From contig NZ_FXWM01000001.1 of assembly GCF_900177675.1 (NCBI RefSeq), positions 5,527,001-5,591,000 on the forward strand: a DNA stretch of 64,000 nt, given 5' to 3'. The position numbers and the translations under genes are program-made. Numbering within the stretch: position 1 is the first letter of the stretch; every line of letters starts with the position of its first letter. Of this stretch, positions 25,197 to 32,894 are shown one piece after another. This DNA comes from Bacillus sp. OV166 (GTDB lineage: Bacteria; Bacillota; Bacilli; Bacillales; Cytobacillaceae). Below the pieces are notes generated by a model, which had not been told where the DNA came from, did no database searches, and saw only the letters and a program-made list of their open reading frames with translations.

Positions 25197-25349
25197 ATGA
25201 TTCCTGCCTTTTTCTTTAAGATTGACTATCTTATTTATACTATACAAACAAAGTAAATGTCTTTAAATGTGTGTTTTCCTAATTTCTGATAATGGATTTT
25301 TAACGCCGATGACATTATAATATAAATTATAGGAAGGGAGTCGATTCAT

Positions 25350-25586
25350 TTGGCAGAACAAGAAATTATTGAGCAAGTTCAAGAAGTATTAGATAAATTA
25401 CGTCCATTTCTTCTTCGCGATGGCGGAGATTGTGAATTAGTAGATGTGGAAGAAGGCATTGTAAAACTTCGCCTGTTAGGTGCATGTGGAAGCTGCCCAA
25501 GTTCAACAATCACACTTAAGGCTGGTATTGAAAGAGCTCTTTTAGAAGAAGTTCCTGGTATTGTTGAAGTAGAGCAAGTATTTTAA
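25350..25586 (+). CDS. yutI: NifU-like C-terminal domain protein (Nfu) YutI
   Basis: 78-residue Nfu scaffold or carrier. The cluster-binding CxxC is in LLGACGSCPSSTITLKAGIE (cysteines about 48 and 51). It is only the Nfu domain, as in many bacilli, and should deliver [4Fe-4S] clusters. TTG start at 25350, with GGAAGGGAG ten bases upstream. The native terminator after this gene is split by an insertion sequence (see 25635-27372), so its transcript now probably ends at the hairpin at the left end of the element. Confidence 0.92.
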   Translation: MAEQEIIEQVQEVLDKLRPFLLRDGGDCELVDVEEGIVKLRLLGACGSCPSSTITLKAGIERALLEEVPGIVEVEQVF

Positions 25587-25606
25587 ATAATAAGCCTTAA
25601 TTAAAA

Positions 25607-25634
25607 AAGCGATTGCCTTCCGAGGCAATCGCTT
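25607..25634. repeat. Left target-site duplication: the whole yutI stem-loop
   Basis: 28 bases, an 11-bp stem with a TTCCGA loop, identical to 27373-27400. It keeps the A-run on its left, which forms a T-tract only for minus-strand transcripts leaving the element. Confidence 0.9.
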
Positions 25635-25646
25635 CAGATTGTAGAC

Positions 25647-25684
25647 AAAAGGCATTCGAATGAGCCCATTCGGATGCCTTTTTA
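25647..25684. terminator. Hairpin at the left end of the insertion sequence
   Basis: 16-bp stem (one G-T pair), CCTTTTT on the plus strand and GCCTTTTG on the minus. It should end transcripts entering from yutI and the transposase transcript. Confidence 0.75.
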
Positions 25685-25733
25685 TTGGATTTTTGCTCAT
25701 AAGAGCAAAATTTAGACCTACCTTTGACTATTA

Positions 25734-27095
25734 TTACGCCAATTCTGGACCTTTCCACGTCCAGCTGGCCATCTTTTTCAAGTTCATGGCAGCAAAAGTA
25801 AGCATCGCTTGCATGGACAATTTTTTTAAGCCTCTTAAGGTTGTCCAACGCATACCATGCTTTTCCTTAGCATCCGCAAAGACCCGTTCAATCGTTTCTT
25901 TACGTCTTGCGTAAATGCTTTTATTTTCTTGTGTGTGACGAAGATGATCGGCTTCTTCTATGTAATGTTCCCAAACATGTCGCTCAATCAATTTTTTATG
26001 TTCTTTACTCTGCGTGCATTCTGAAAGTAAAGGACAATTTTGGCACTCAAACGGATTAGAGAAGTATTGACGCTTTCCATTCTTCGTCGTCGTTGCATAT
26101 TTCAGTATTTGTCCTTGCGGACAGATATAACAATCGTAGTATTCATCATAAATATACTCATGTTTTTTCATATAACCGTCCTTCGTACGAGGTCGTGTAT
26201 ATGGTAATGCAGGAGTCATATCATTTTCAATTACGAATTGAGCAATAGCAGGTGTTTTGTATCCAGCATCAGCAGCAACAGCTTCAGGTTTCCCGTGTTT
26301 TTCAATGACCTTCTCAAGTAGTGGCTCGAAAATGACGCTATCATGGATATTCCCCGGGGTTACAATTGCACCCAAAACAAAACCATTTCGATCCGAAGCC
26401 GCATGAAATGAATATGCGAACTGTTTCGTTCGCTCATCCTTTACGTAATAACCACTTTCTGGGTCAGTGGTACTTTCTTTAATTTCCTTTAATTCTTCTT
26501 TTTCAAATTTATCTGGAGGAAATGGCTTTTTTCCGTGATCATCCCGGTCTTTATTAATCTCTTCTTGTAGACGTGTTTCATAAACCTTCGATTCCTTTCG
26601 AACTACTTTCTTTTCAAATTTACGCTTATTTGCACTAGCTTTAACATGTGTAGAATCAATAAATACGTGCTCGCTACTAATCAATTTCTTTTCTGAGGCT
26701 TCCTTTAAAATACGATAGAATATCTGTTCAAATAAATCAGTATCCTTAAAGCGTCGCTCGTAGTTTTTACCAAACGTTGAAAAGTGAGGTACCTTATCAT
26801 AAAAACCAAAGCCGAGAAACCAACGATATGCCATATTCGTTTCGATTTCTGCAATGGTTTGACGCATAGAGCGAATACCGAAGGTATATTGAATGAAAGC
26901 CATCTTTATCAATACCACAGGGTCAATACTCGGACGTCCCCGTTCAGATGAGTACATATCTTGAACAAGTGAATAGATAAATGAAAAATCAATAGCAGCT
27001 TCTATCTTACGAACCAAGTGGTTCGCGGGTACAACTTGTTCTAAAGCTATCATTTCTATTTGATCACGATTCATCTGTGTATTTTTAGTTAGCAT
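25734..27095 (-). CDS. IS1182-family transposase
   Basis: About 453 residues, full length and uninterrupted. The N-terminal DUF772-type region has LEQVVPANHLVRKIE and RGRPSIDPVVLIKMAFIQY (about 60-78). The DDE domain includes FIDSTHVKASAN (first Asp, about 145) and AVAADAGYKT (second Asp, about 270). The last part (ERVFADAKEKHGMRWTTLRG) holds the expected final Glu. A cysteine cluster CPQGQ...CQNCPLLSEC lies near 350-390. ATG at 27095 follows GAGGTGG; an ATG three codons earlier overlaps that site. It appears intact. Confidence 0.93.
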   Translation of the reverse strand: MLTKNTQMNRDQIEMIALEQVVPANHLVRKIEAAIDFSFIYSLVQDMYSSERGRPSIDPVVLIKMAFIQYTFGIRSMRQTIAEIETNMAYRWFLGFGFYDKVPHFSTFGKNYERRFKDTDLFEQIFYRILKEASEKKLISSEHVFIDSTHVKASANKRKFEKKVVRKESKVYETRLQEEINKDRDDHGKKPFPPDKFEKEELKEIKESTTDPESGYYVKDERTKQFAYSFHAASDRNGFVLGAIVTPGNIHDSVIFEPLLEKVIEKHGKPEAVAADAGYKTPAIAQFVIENDMTPALPYTRPRTKDGYMKKHEYIYDEYYDCYICPQGQILKYATTTKNGKRQYFSNPFECQNCPLLSECTQSKEHKKLIERHVWEHYIEEADHLRHTQENKSIYARRKETIERVFADAKEKHGMRWTTLRGLKKLSMQAMLTFAAMNLKKMASWTWKGPELA

Positions 27096-27172
27096 TTCAT
27101 CCACCTCATCTATATGTCTGTATCTTAATTATACAAAGGACTGATTTAAAGGTCATTATTGATTTTAAAACT

Positions 27173-27305
27173 TGTTGATTGGAGCGGAAGGCGCGAAGAC
27201 TCCTGCGGGAGTACGGAGCAGGGGAGACCCCGCAGGCGCTTAAGCGCCGAGGAGGCTCCCCGCTACGCCCGCGGAAAGCGAAGCGCCTGGAGCGCAAATC
27301 AACAA
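27173..27305 (+). repeat. Dispersed repeat family B, copy 1 (inside the insertion sequence)
   Basis: About 133 bp, GC-rich, framed by TTGTTGATT and its inverse AATCAACAA. Core: GGAGCGGAAGGCGCGAAGAC, then TCCTGCGGGAG, CAGGGGAGACCCC and GCGCCGAGGAGGCTCCC. Similar to 35917-36043. It lies between the transposase start and the right terminal repeat. It resembles the small intergenic repeats known across Bacillus genomes. Confidence 0.88.
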
Positions 27306-27328
27306 ACAATTTAACAAAGACATAAAAA

Positions 27329-27371
27329 AGACTGCCGGCAAACCCAAGTTTTTCGGATTTGTCGACAGTCT
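27329..27371 (-). terminator. Hairpin at the right end of the insertion sequence
   Basis: 17-position stem (27329-27345 with 27355-27371, 14 paired, one G-T and two mismatches) made partly from the terminal repeat. On the minus strand it is followed by six T residues, so it should stop transcripts arriving from yutH. Confidence 0.65.
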
Positions 27372-27372
27372 G

Positions 27373-27404
27373 AAGCGATTGCCTTCCGAGGCAATCGCTT
27401 TTTT
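27373..27404 (+). terminator. Right target-site duplication with plus-strand T-tract
   Basis: Second copy of the 28-base stem-loop (27373-27400), followed by further T residues (to 27404). This is the half of the original bidirectional terminator that ends plus-strand transcripts leaving the element. Confidence 0.85.
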
Positions 27405-27425
27405 CGTGATACTTGTAATTAATTA

Positions 27426-28436
27426 TTAATAAAGCCATTCCAATAGCGGGAGTTTTAAAGACTTAATGGGCGCATCCGTTAGTTGATAAAAACCAGCCAA
27501 AAACCGTTCATATTCGCCAGACTGCCGTAAAATTCTAGTTAACTTCTCCTCCAATACCTTTTTATCCTGTTCCGATGTGGTTATATAATAACTCTCGATG
27601 CATTCAAAGTAATGAAGTGGAAAAATTAAACGCGAATATAATAATCGCCAGGTAAAAGGCGACAATGGAGAAATACTTTGGTACTCTTCAAAAAATCGTT
27701 TTAATTCCACATCATAGGTTTGGAAATTGTGAAGGTATCTTTCTCTTGTCCATTCAGCTAGGTCACGGCTGCGATGGTCAAAGACCCAATCGAATGGATT
27801 TTTAATCATATAATTATTGAGTGGCCCCCATGTTTTTTGGGTAAAACGTTCATGACAAACAGTGCCGTTATCTGTTTCCAAAGGTTCATCATCGATTTCG
27901 GTATCCACTAAATATTGAATAGCATTCTCCGTTAACCCTAGATAATAGGGGAAGGAATCAATAAACATTCGTTGAAACTCGTCTTCAGGTGTTTGAAAAA
28001 GCAACCCATTCCAAACCTTTTCCATTTGCTCAAGCCGCTTTTCCCATAATGACTTCCATTGGCCAATCCTGCTGGACCTCTCTATTTGAAAGGTAACCCT
28101 TCTCCCACGCTCATGGAATCTAGCCAATTTCCTCCCCAATTTTATTTTTCCCTGCGCTTCTGTTTGTCGATTGGCCAAGACACAATATTTATTTTGTTCC
28201 CATGTCGTAATTAGATGACCTTCTTTCGATTGCAAAAAGACGGGGACATTTTGATCGCCATAATTTCTTAAATGCTGCGATATTTTTTCAAGCTCGGCAA
28301 GATCCTCTTCTTCCTTGCCAGTTGGTTTGGAGATTAAGTAGAGCCAGCCATTTCCTCTTAACGCATCGTAAGTATCTAATTTTACATATTCATCCACCGT
28401 AATGCCATATTGATTTTCCAGCATTTTCTGAAGCAT
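27426..28436 (-). CDS. yutH: Spore coat-associated protein YutH (CotS/kinase-like family)
   Basis: 336 residues, beginning MLQKMLENQYGITVDEYVKL, in the family that also holds CotS, CotI and YtaA, which have a protein-kinase/aminoglycoside-kinase-like fold. Stretches such as LARFHERGRRVTFQIE (about 112-127) and CHERFTQKTWGPLNNY (about 193-208, where kinases have the catalytic loop) fit. B. subtilis YutH is a coat protein under sporulation control. ATG at 28436 after GAGGTGGG. Divergent from yutG. Confidence 0.88.
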   Translation of the reverse strand: MLQKMLENQYGITVDEYVKLDTYDALRGNGWLYLISKPTGKEEEDLAELEKISQHLRNYGDQNVPVFLQSKEGHLITTWEQNKYCVLANRQTEAQGKIKLGRKLARFHERGRRVTFQIERSSRIGQWKSLWEKRLEQMEKVWNGLLFQTPEDEFQRMFIDSFPYYLGLTENAIQYLVDTEIDDEPLETDNGTVCHERFTQKTWGPLNNYMIKNPFDWVFDHRSRDLAEWTRERYLHNFQTYDVELKRFFEEYQSISPLSPFTWRLLYSRLIFPLHYFECIESYYITTSEQDKKVLEEKLTRILRQSGEYERFLAGFYQLTDAPIKSLKLPLLEWLY

Positions 28437-28633
28437 TAAGGTCCCACCTCATTTCTTTCCCTCTTCTTACCTCATGTATATGTATTTAGCTTAAAAAACT
28501 TGTTTCTGAATAACGAAGAAAAATGATGGAGAATATAAGGCTTTATCCATGCTCTTTTTTAAGGTGAATTTGCATAAGTTAGAATAATAAAGTATATATT
28601 TAGTGAAAATCCATAGAAAAGGTGATCAGAGGA

Positions 28634-29146
28634 ATGGCAGATGACAAAAACGTAAATCTAACCGAAGTAACTGCACGCAGATGGCTGAAAGAAAGAGGCG
28701 TTGAAGTACAGGACATCGCTGATTTAGTTTTCTTTTTACAGGAAAAGTATCACGAAAATTTGAAAATGGAAGATTGTTTAGCGAACGTGGAACGCGTTCT
28801 TTCAAAACGTGAGGTACAGAACGCAATTTTAACAGGAATACAGCTGGATATACTTGCTGAAAAAGGAATGCTTGAAGAGCCTCTTCAATCCATCATTGGA
28901 ACAGATGAAAGCCTCTATGGTGTGGATGAAATTCTAGCCTTTTCCATTGTAAATGTATACGGTTCAATCGGTTTTACTAATTACGGTTACATCGATAAGT
29001 TAAAGCCAGGGATTTTAGCGCATTTAAATGATAAATCAACGGGAGAGTGCCATACCTTTTTAGATGATATTGTTGGTGCGATTGCAGCGGCCGCATCAAG
29101 CAGACTCGCACACCGGGCGGCACGCGAGGAAAAAGAGAAAAAATAG
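28634..29146 (+). CDS. yutG: Phosphatidylglycerophosphatase A family protein YutG
   Basis: 170 residues with the PgpA/YutG domain, rich in helices: ERGVEVQDIADLVFFLQEKY (about 23-42), GVDEILAFSIVNVYGSIGFTNYG (about 92-114) and DDIVGAIAAAASSRLAH near the end. Unlike enterobacterial PgpA it has no strong membrane helices, as in other bacilli, so real phosphatase activity is uncertain. ATG at 28634 after AAAGGTGATCAGAGG; an in-frame GTG at 28622 overlaps the site. Confidence 0.87.
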   Translation: MADDKNVNLTEVTARRWLKERGVEVQDIADLVFFLQEKYHENLKMEDCLANVERVLSKREVQNAILTGIQLDILAEKGMLEEPLQSIIGTDESLYGVDEILAFSIVNVYGSIGFTNYGYIDKLKPGILAHLNDKSTGECHTFLDDIVGAIAAAASSRLAHRAAREEKEKK

Positions 29147-29151
29147 GTTAG

Positions 29152-29178
29152 AAAAGGATGGGTTGCCCCATCCTTTTT
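29152..29178. terminator. Shared terminator of yutG and yutF
   Basis: GGATGGG TTGC CCCATCC hairpin (29156-29162 with 29167-29173), AAAA before and TTTTT after, between convergent genes. Confidence 0.8.
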
Positions 29179-29942
29179 CACATCTCCCATTGATCTAATG
29201 AATCAACGGTATAGGTTGGCTTTCGGTCATAGCCGGAAAGCATTTCTTTTGTCGTTACACCCGTATGAACTAATAAGGTATCCATGCCTGCATTCATACC
29301 TGCTAAGATATCCGTATCATAGTAATCTCCAACCATCAATGTCTTTTCTTTTGGTGTTCCTAGTACCTTTAAGGCCTGGTCCATTATGATTGCTTCAGGT
29401 TTGCCGATAAAAATTGGCTGTGTTTGTGTGGAAACCGTAATAACTGATGTAAGTGAACCATTTCCTGGAAGCAAGCCTCTTTCTGTAGGTATGGCAATAT
29501 CGCCATTTGTCGAAATGAATGTTGCTCCATTTCGAACGGCCAAACAAGCCACAGCCAATTTTTCATAACTAATCTCCCGATCAATTCCCACTACCACAAA
29601 ATCGGAATCTTCTCCTCCAAAGTTTAATCCCTTCTCTTCTATGGCTGTCTGAATGCCTTCTTCCCCAATCACATAAACAGAAGCATCATTTTTTCGTTCA
29701 TAGATATAATTAGCCGTCGCTTGGCTGGTTGTAAAGACCTGCTTCTCTTCCGCGGGAATATCAAACTGGGTCAACTTCTCAGCCACCTGTGCAGGTGTTC
29801 TTGATGAGTTGTTCGTCACAAATAAATACGGTATTTGTTGATCGCGAAGTTTTTTCACAAAATCGGAAGCTGCTTCAATTCGCTCTGTCCCTTTGTACAT
29901 AGTTCCATCTAAATCAATTAAATAGCCTTGATACTTTTTCAA
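29178..29942 (-). CDS. yutF: HAD-IIA family sugar phosphatase YutF (NagD/AraL-like)
   Basis: 254 residues. HAD motif I GYLIDLDGTMYKG (about 5-17, Asp nucleophile), motif II LFVTNNSSRTP (about 40-50), Lys motif III in GKPEAIIMDQAL (about 180) and motif IV MVGDYYDTDI (about 205). The C2-type cap lies between II and III. Related enzymes hydrolyse p-nitrophenyl phosphate and sugar phosphates. ATG at 29942 follows AGGAGTG. Confidence 0.93.
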   Translation of the reverse strand: MKKYQGYLIDLDGTMYKGTERIEAASDFVKKLRDQQIPYLFVTNNSSRTPAQVAEKLTQFDIPAEEKQVFTTSQATANYIYERKNDASVYVIGEEGIQTAIEEKGLNFGGEDSDFVVVGIDREISYEKLAVACLAVRNGATFISTNGDIAIPTERGLLPGNGSLTSVITVSTQTQPIFIGKPEAIIMDQALKVLGTPKEKTLMVGDYYDTDILAGMNAGMDTLLVHTGVTTKEMLSGYDRKPTYTVDSLDQWEM

Positions 29943-29979
29943 GATTCATCACTCCTAAAATCTATTATGACCATATAAA

Positions 29980-30004
29980 ACAAAAAGACCGCGAAAAACG
30001 GTCT
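29980..30004 (-). terminator. Terminator of yutE
   Basis: AGACCG/CGGTCT stem (29986-29991 with 29999-30004), then TTTTTGTTTT on the minus strand. Confidence 0.75.
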
Positions 30005-30009
30005 AATTA

Positions 30010-30447
30010 TTAGTTCTTAAACGCCGAAACTGGACCTAATTCATTGGTAAGATAATTACGGACATTAGCTGCAAAATTAACCAGTTCATGTAAGTGTTTT
30101 GAAAAGACCTCTTGAAGTTCCCGGTGATTAACATCCGTATAAGCTTGGACAAGTATTTTTCGATACTGAATCAGTATTTTTAAAGATTTCCCCGTTTCAG
30201 CTAAAATCACCTTTTCATCCATTAAAATATCAATGATGTCATCGTAACTGCCTGGGTCCCGCATAATAAACCCATCAATCATCGAATTTCCGACATCCAA
30301 AACCGACTCAATCATCATCTGGTTTAAACGCTCTAGTGCTGCCTTTTCAAGCGGTGTGGACCACTCCTTTTGACTTAAGAAGAGTTGTATTTGTGTTTCT
30401 AAATATTTTAAGATTTCCTCAATTTTTTCTCTGTCAACAAAATACAT
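30010..30447 (-). CDS. yutE: YutE, DUF86/HEPN-like protein
   Basis: 145-residue all-helical protein of the DUF86 (HepT-like) group. HepT toxins carry an RX4-6H RNase motif; here the matching segment reads RKILVQAY (about 109-116), so the histidine is replaced by Gln, and no MNT nucleotidyltransferase antitoxin gene lies next to it. It is therefore more likely a housekeeping HEPN-fold protein than a toxin. Other features: FIMRDPGSYDDIIDIL (about 69-84) and ELGPVSAF at the C-terminus. ATG at 30447 after AGGTAGAAATAAG. Confidence 0.88.
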   Translation of the reverse strand: MYFVDREKIEEILKYLETQIQLFLSQKEWSTPLEKAALERLNQMMIESVLDVGNSMIDGFIMRDPGSYDDIIDILMDEKVILAETGKSLKILIQYRKILVQAYTDVNHRELQEVFSKHLHELVNFAANVRNYLTNELGPVSAFKN

Positions 30448-30475
30448 CTTATTTCTACCTCCATTTTTCTATATG

Positions 30476-30787
30476 CTACATTTTTACAAGCGCTGCTGTA
30501 CGTGCATAAAAGAATCCTTGCGCTAACTCAGCATTATTTCTCTTCAGCACGGATGCTTCCTCTTCGTTTTCGATGCCTTCTGCGACCACTAGGGATCCCG
30601 CTTCTCGTGCGATTAGCATTAAGCCCTGCAACATCGATTCTTTCAGCGAATTTTTATCAATATTTTGAATAACGGAACGATCTATTTTAGTTATATCCGG
30701 CATGATTTCACTAATAATACTCAAACTAGAATACCCAGCACCAGTATCTTCCATGGCAATACTAAACCCCATTAAACGCAGGGCTTC
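30476..30787 (-). pseudogene. C-terminal fragment of an EAL phosphodiesterase
   Basis: The frame encodes EALRLMGFSIAMEDTGAGYSSL, then PDITKIDRSVI and VVAEGIEN, matching the second half of an EAL domain (DDFGTGYSSL, PDYIKID and EGVE in active c-di-GMP phosphodiesterases). The EAL motif itself and the first catalytic half are missing; upstream the frame has no EAL similarity and soon hits a stop. The fragment lies 28 bases upstream of yutE. It is most likely a decayed gene; expression from ATG 30772 would give a 98-residue partial domain. Confidence 0.75.
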
Positions 30788-31082
30788 GTAGAATAAATGG
30801 AGGAGGATAAAAACGTATGGACGAAAGAGGTAATAAAATCTTTCCCCATTGCATTACATTTTTGACCTTTTTCATATAACGACGGAACATTCAATCATTC
30901 CTCTCAGGTGTCAACTTTTGAGAATTCAGATTAATTGTAACATAATTTGACATCGTTCGTGTTTTTCGATTCCTAAAAACTTGTGAAAATTTAGGAAAAT
31001 TCTTTACTCCCCTACATTCACTTTATTTGTTACTATATAGAAGATGTCGAAAATACGTATTTTTTATTAAGGAGACGGTTAG
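30788..31082. other. 295-base region upstream of the DUF3055-like gene
   Basis: AT-rich. It contains an 8-bp inverted repeat TTCCTAAA/TTTAGGAA (30970-30977 with 30990-30997) and probable promoter sequence of the following gene. A 20-codon frame (30817-30879) with GGAGGAGG before it was noted but is too short to call. Confidence 0.35.
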
Positions 31083-31349
31083 ATGAAAGAACGCTTTTTC
31101 TTATACGATGATACAGAAGATACAAAAACAAGATTTGTCAGCTTTGTTGGTGAAAATCAACGCTTTGATTTAGCGATTGTTCAAAGTGACCGCCATTTCG
31201 GGAAACATCTGGTTCTTGATATGCAAGGGAGCCGTTTTGCTATCATCGGCTTAGACGATTTGCAAGAGGAAGGCTATCTAGAGTACGCTTTTCAGTTAAA
31301 TGATGAAGATGCAGAGGAATTAAGGTCCTTTTTAATGGAATTAATTTAA
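31083..31349 (+). CDS. Small acidic protein, DUF3055-like
   Basis: 88 residues starting MKERFFLYDDTEDTKTRFVS, rich in Asp/Glu, with GKHLVLDMQGSRFAIIGLDD in the centre. It resembles the DUF3055 family of small Firmicute proteins from memory. No catalytic motif. ATG at 31083 with AAGGAGACGG upstream. The next gene follows 58 bases later in the same direction, so they may be co-transcribed. Confidence 0.7.
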   Translation: MKERFFLYDDTEDTKTRFVSFVGENQRFDLAIVQSDRHFGKHLVLDMQGSRFAIIGLDDLQEEGYLEYAFQLNDEDAEELRSFLMELI

Positions 31350-31407
31350 TGTGTAGTCATGAATTACACTCCCTTTGAAAATAATAGTAGTAAAAGGGGG
31401 CGCAAAC

Positions 31408-31698
31408 ATGACAAAAAACGATGATGAAAAATATACGGAACTATCTAATGTTGAAGCACGAAGAAACTTTCTTACCGCAGAAGAATATCCGGAAGGTCCT
31501 TATGGTTCTCCAATCCGTGAAAACGAACCGGTTCAAAACAAAAGCACACCTTGGACAGATGGACAACGGCCATACAGCGCCTTTAATTACGAAAATAAAA
31601 CACTGCATCAAGATCTTCCACGGCAGATGGACGGAGCACATCCAACACATGATGACCCTGAGAAAGATGAACAGCCACCCTATATGGAGACAACGTAA
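31408..31698 (+). CDS. Small cytosolic protein of unknown function (possibly DUF3905)
   Basis: 96 residues, hydrophilic, probably disordered, with TPWTDGQRPYSAFNYENKTL (about 47-66) as the most family-like segment and many prolines near the end (DEQPPYMETT). I believe this fits DUF3905, but I am not sure. ATG at 31408 after AAAGGGGGCGC; an upstream in-frame start at 31375 lacks a site. It shares a bidirectional terminator with yutD. Confidence 0.65.
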   Translation: MTKNDDEKYTELSNVEARRNFLTAEEYPEGPYGSPIRENEPVQNKSTPWTDGQRPYSAFNYENKTLHQDLPRQMDGAHPTHDDPEKDEQPPYMETT

Positions 31699-31730
31699 AA
31701 GAAGGGCCAGTTTAGCTGACCCTTCTTTTA
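31697..31730. terminator. Shared terminator before yutD
   Basis: AAAAGAAGGG...CCCTTCTTTT hairpin with one inner mismatch, A-run and T-run on the two sides. Confidence 0.8.
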
Positions 31731-32003
31731 TTTCTTTACTTTTTTCAAGACAAAATATGCACAGCCAAAATTGCAGTATTCATACAGGTATTCACTTAGT
31801 GTACTAATTTTTGTATCAAAGGTGGCTTTTTGGTTTTGGTCGTCGAAAAAGCCCTTTAACCGAAGTTGACCATAACCCCAATCGCCAACAACATAATCAT
31901 ACCTTGTTAAAATATCACTAAACCTTGCTTTAAGGGCTTCCTCATTAAAGCCGTTTCTATGTTCTTGAACCATTTCATAAACAGTGTTGTTCATTATAAT
32001 CAT
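31728..32003 (-). CDS. yutD: YutD family protein (DUF1027)
   Basis: 91 residues. VGDWGYGQLRLKGFFDDQNQ (about 38-57) and YEYCNFGCAYFVLKKVKK at the end are the hallmarks of YutD. Cytoplasmic; function unknown although widely kept in Bacillales. ATG at 32003 after AGAGGTGAAATATC. Divergent from yutC. Confidence 0.92.
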   Translation of the reverse strand: MIIMNNTVYEMVQEHRNGFNEEALKARFSDILTRYDYVVGDWGYGQLRLKGFFDDQNQKATFDTKISTLSEYLYEYCNFGCAYFVLKKVKK

Positions 32004-32118
32004 GATATTTCACCTCTTTTGCCAGCTAATTCCTAATAACCATTATAACCGATTCCCCATCAATTACTAAGAAAAAAAATCCTCTAAATGGCTATTCTAA
32101 TAAAAGGAGGTGTTGAAA

Positions 32119-32739
32119 TTGAAAAAATTAGTCATAATCTTGGGATTATGTACAATGACAGCTGTTACAGGATGCTCTAAGGATATGGCCAACCGTGATG
32201 TGTATGAGGAAAGCGGCAATACCATTAATGTTAACAATAAAAGACATGAGCTATACAATGAAGGGGCTAGCCGCGGTGTCCGTAACGTTAGTAACAATTA
32301 TGGCTTTGTCCGTCACCAAAAGAGTCCGCTGATGAATGATAATACGGCTAATGACCACTATACAGCCTTAGACCGTGAACAGGTGGCAAACATCATCAGT
32401 AAATACAGTACTGAAATCCCCAATGTAAATGATGTCGCTACACTTGTCACAGACCAAGAAGTATTAATTGCATATGATACAGATTCAAAAGATCGCAATT
32501 TGACGGCAGACCAAGTCAAGAAAACGGCGATGTCTGTCGTTCCAAGATATTACCATGTCTTTGTTACAGACCATAAAGTACTAATGAGGGATGTAGAAAA
32601 TCTCGCAAACCTTGACTCCACAAGCCGGAACGCCCGGAATTTGGTTAATGGGCTAATTAAGCAAATGAAAAAATCCCCACAAGGGCAGCGAATGAACGCA
32701 AGTGAGGACGAGAATGGACTAACTCCTGACGACAAATAG
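32119..32739 (+). CDS. yutC: Sporulation lipoprotein YutC (YhcN/YlaJ family)
   Basis: About 206 residues. Signal peptide with lipobox AVTGC (cysteine about 19), a low-complexity Asn-rich region, then the YhcN/YlaJ domain (about 85-190) with ATLVTDQEVLIAYDTDSKD and VVPRYYHVFVTDH. Family members sit in the spore inner membrane or cortex region and affect germination. TTG at 32119 lies eight bases after AAAGGAGG; an in-frame GTG at 32110 overlaps the site. Confidence 0.85.
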   Translation: MKKLVIILGLCTMTAVTGCSKDMANRDVYEESGNTINVNNKRHELYNEGASRGVRNVSNNYGFVRHQKSPLMNDNTANDHYTALDREQVANIISKYSTEIPNVNDVATLVTDQEVLIAYDTDSKDRNLTADQVKKTAMSVVPRYYHVFVTDHKVLMRDVENLANLDSTSRNARNLVNGLIKQMKKSPQGQRMNASEDENGLTPDDK

Positions 32740-32840
32740 AAAAGCGGAGGCGCCTTGCACAGGGGCGACAGGCATAAGACGAGCTGGCATGAAGGTTGCT
32801 TTTTAACTTTCAGGACGAATTGGCTGCTGGAGATAGACAG
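32739..32840 (+). repeat. Dispersed repeat family A, divergent copy
   Basis: Starts GAAAAGCGGAGGCGCC and ends GGCTGCTGGAGATAGACAG like family A, but the middle differs (GACGAGCTGGCATGAAGG). It lies between the convergent yutC and lipA genes. Confidence 0.65.
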
Positions 32841-32859
32841 TCATATTCCCAAATAAATT

Positions 32860-32890
32860 AAAGAGTTCAGTCACTTTGACTGAACTCTTT
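32860..32890. terminator. Terminator of lipA (and possibly yutC)
   Basis: Perfect 14-bp stem (32860-32873 with 32877-32890) with a 3-base loop; T-rich in both directions though short. Confidence 0.8.
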
Positions 32891-32894
32891 GGTT

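Larger units (their letters stand above)
25635..27372 (-). mobile_element. IS1182-family insertion sequence, 1738 bp
   Basis: Bounded by imperfect terminal inverted repeats: CAGATTGTAGACAAA on the left (25635-25649) and, reverse complemented, CAGACTGTCGACAAA on the right (27358-27372), 13 of 15 matching. Direct 28-bp target copies flank it (25607-25634 and 27373-27400). It carries one full-length transposase on the minus strand. Terminal hairpins lie inside each end (25647-25684 and 27329-27371). IS1182-group elements are known for palindromic targets and long, variable duplications, which fits. A repeat-B copy sits upstream of the transposase. Confidence 0.9.

Noticed and set aside
27106..27438. 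110-codon frame at the right end of the insertion sequence
   Set aside because: It runs through repeat B and the terminal repeat; product is Arg/Ser/Gly-rich with no start site.
30817..30879. 20-codon frame with a strong GGAGGAGG upstream
   Set aside because: Too short and not recognisable; kept only as a note, might be a leader peptide or a broken gene start.
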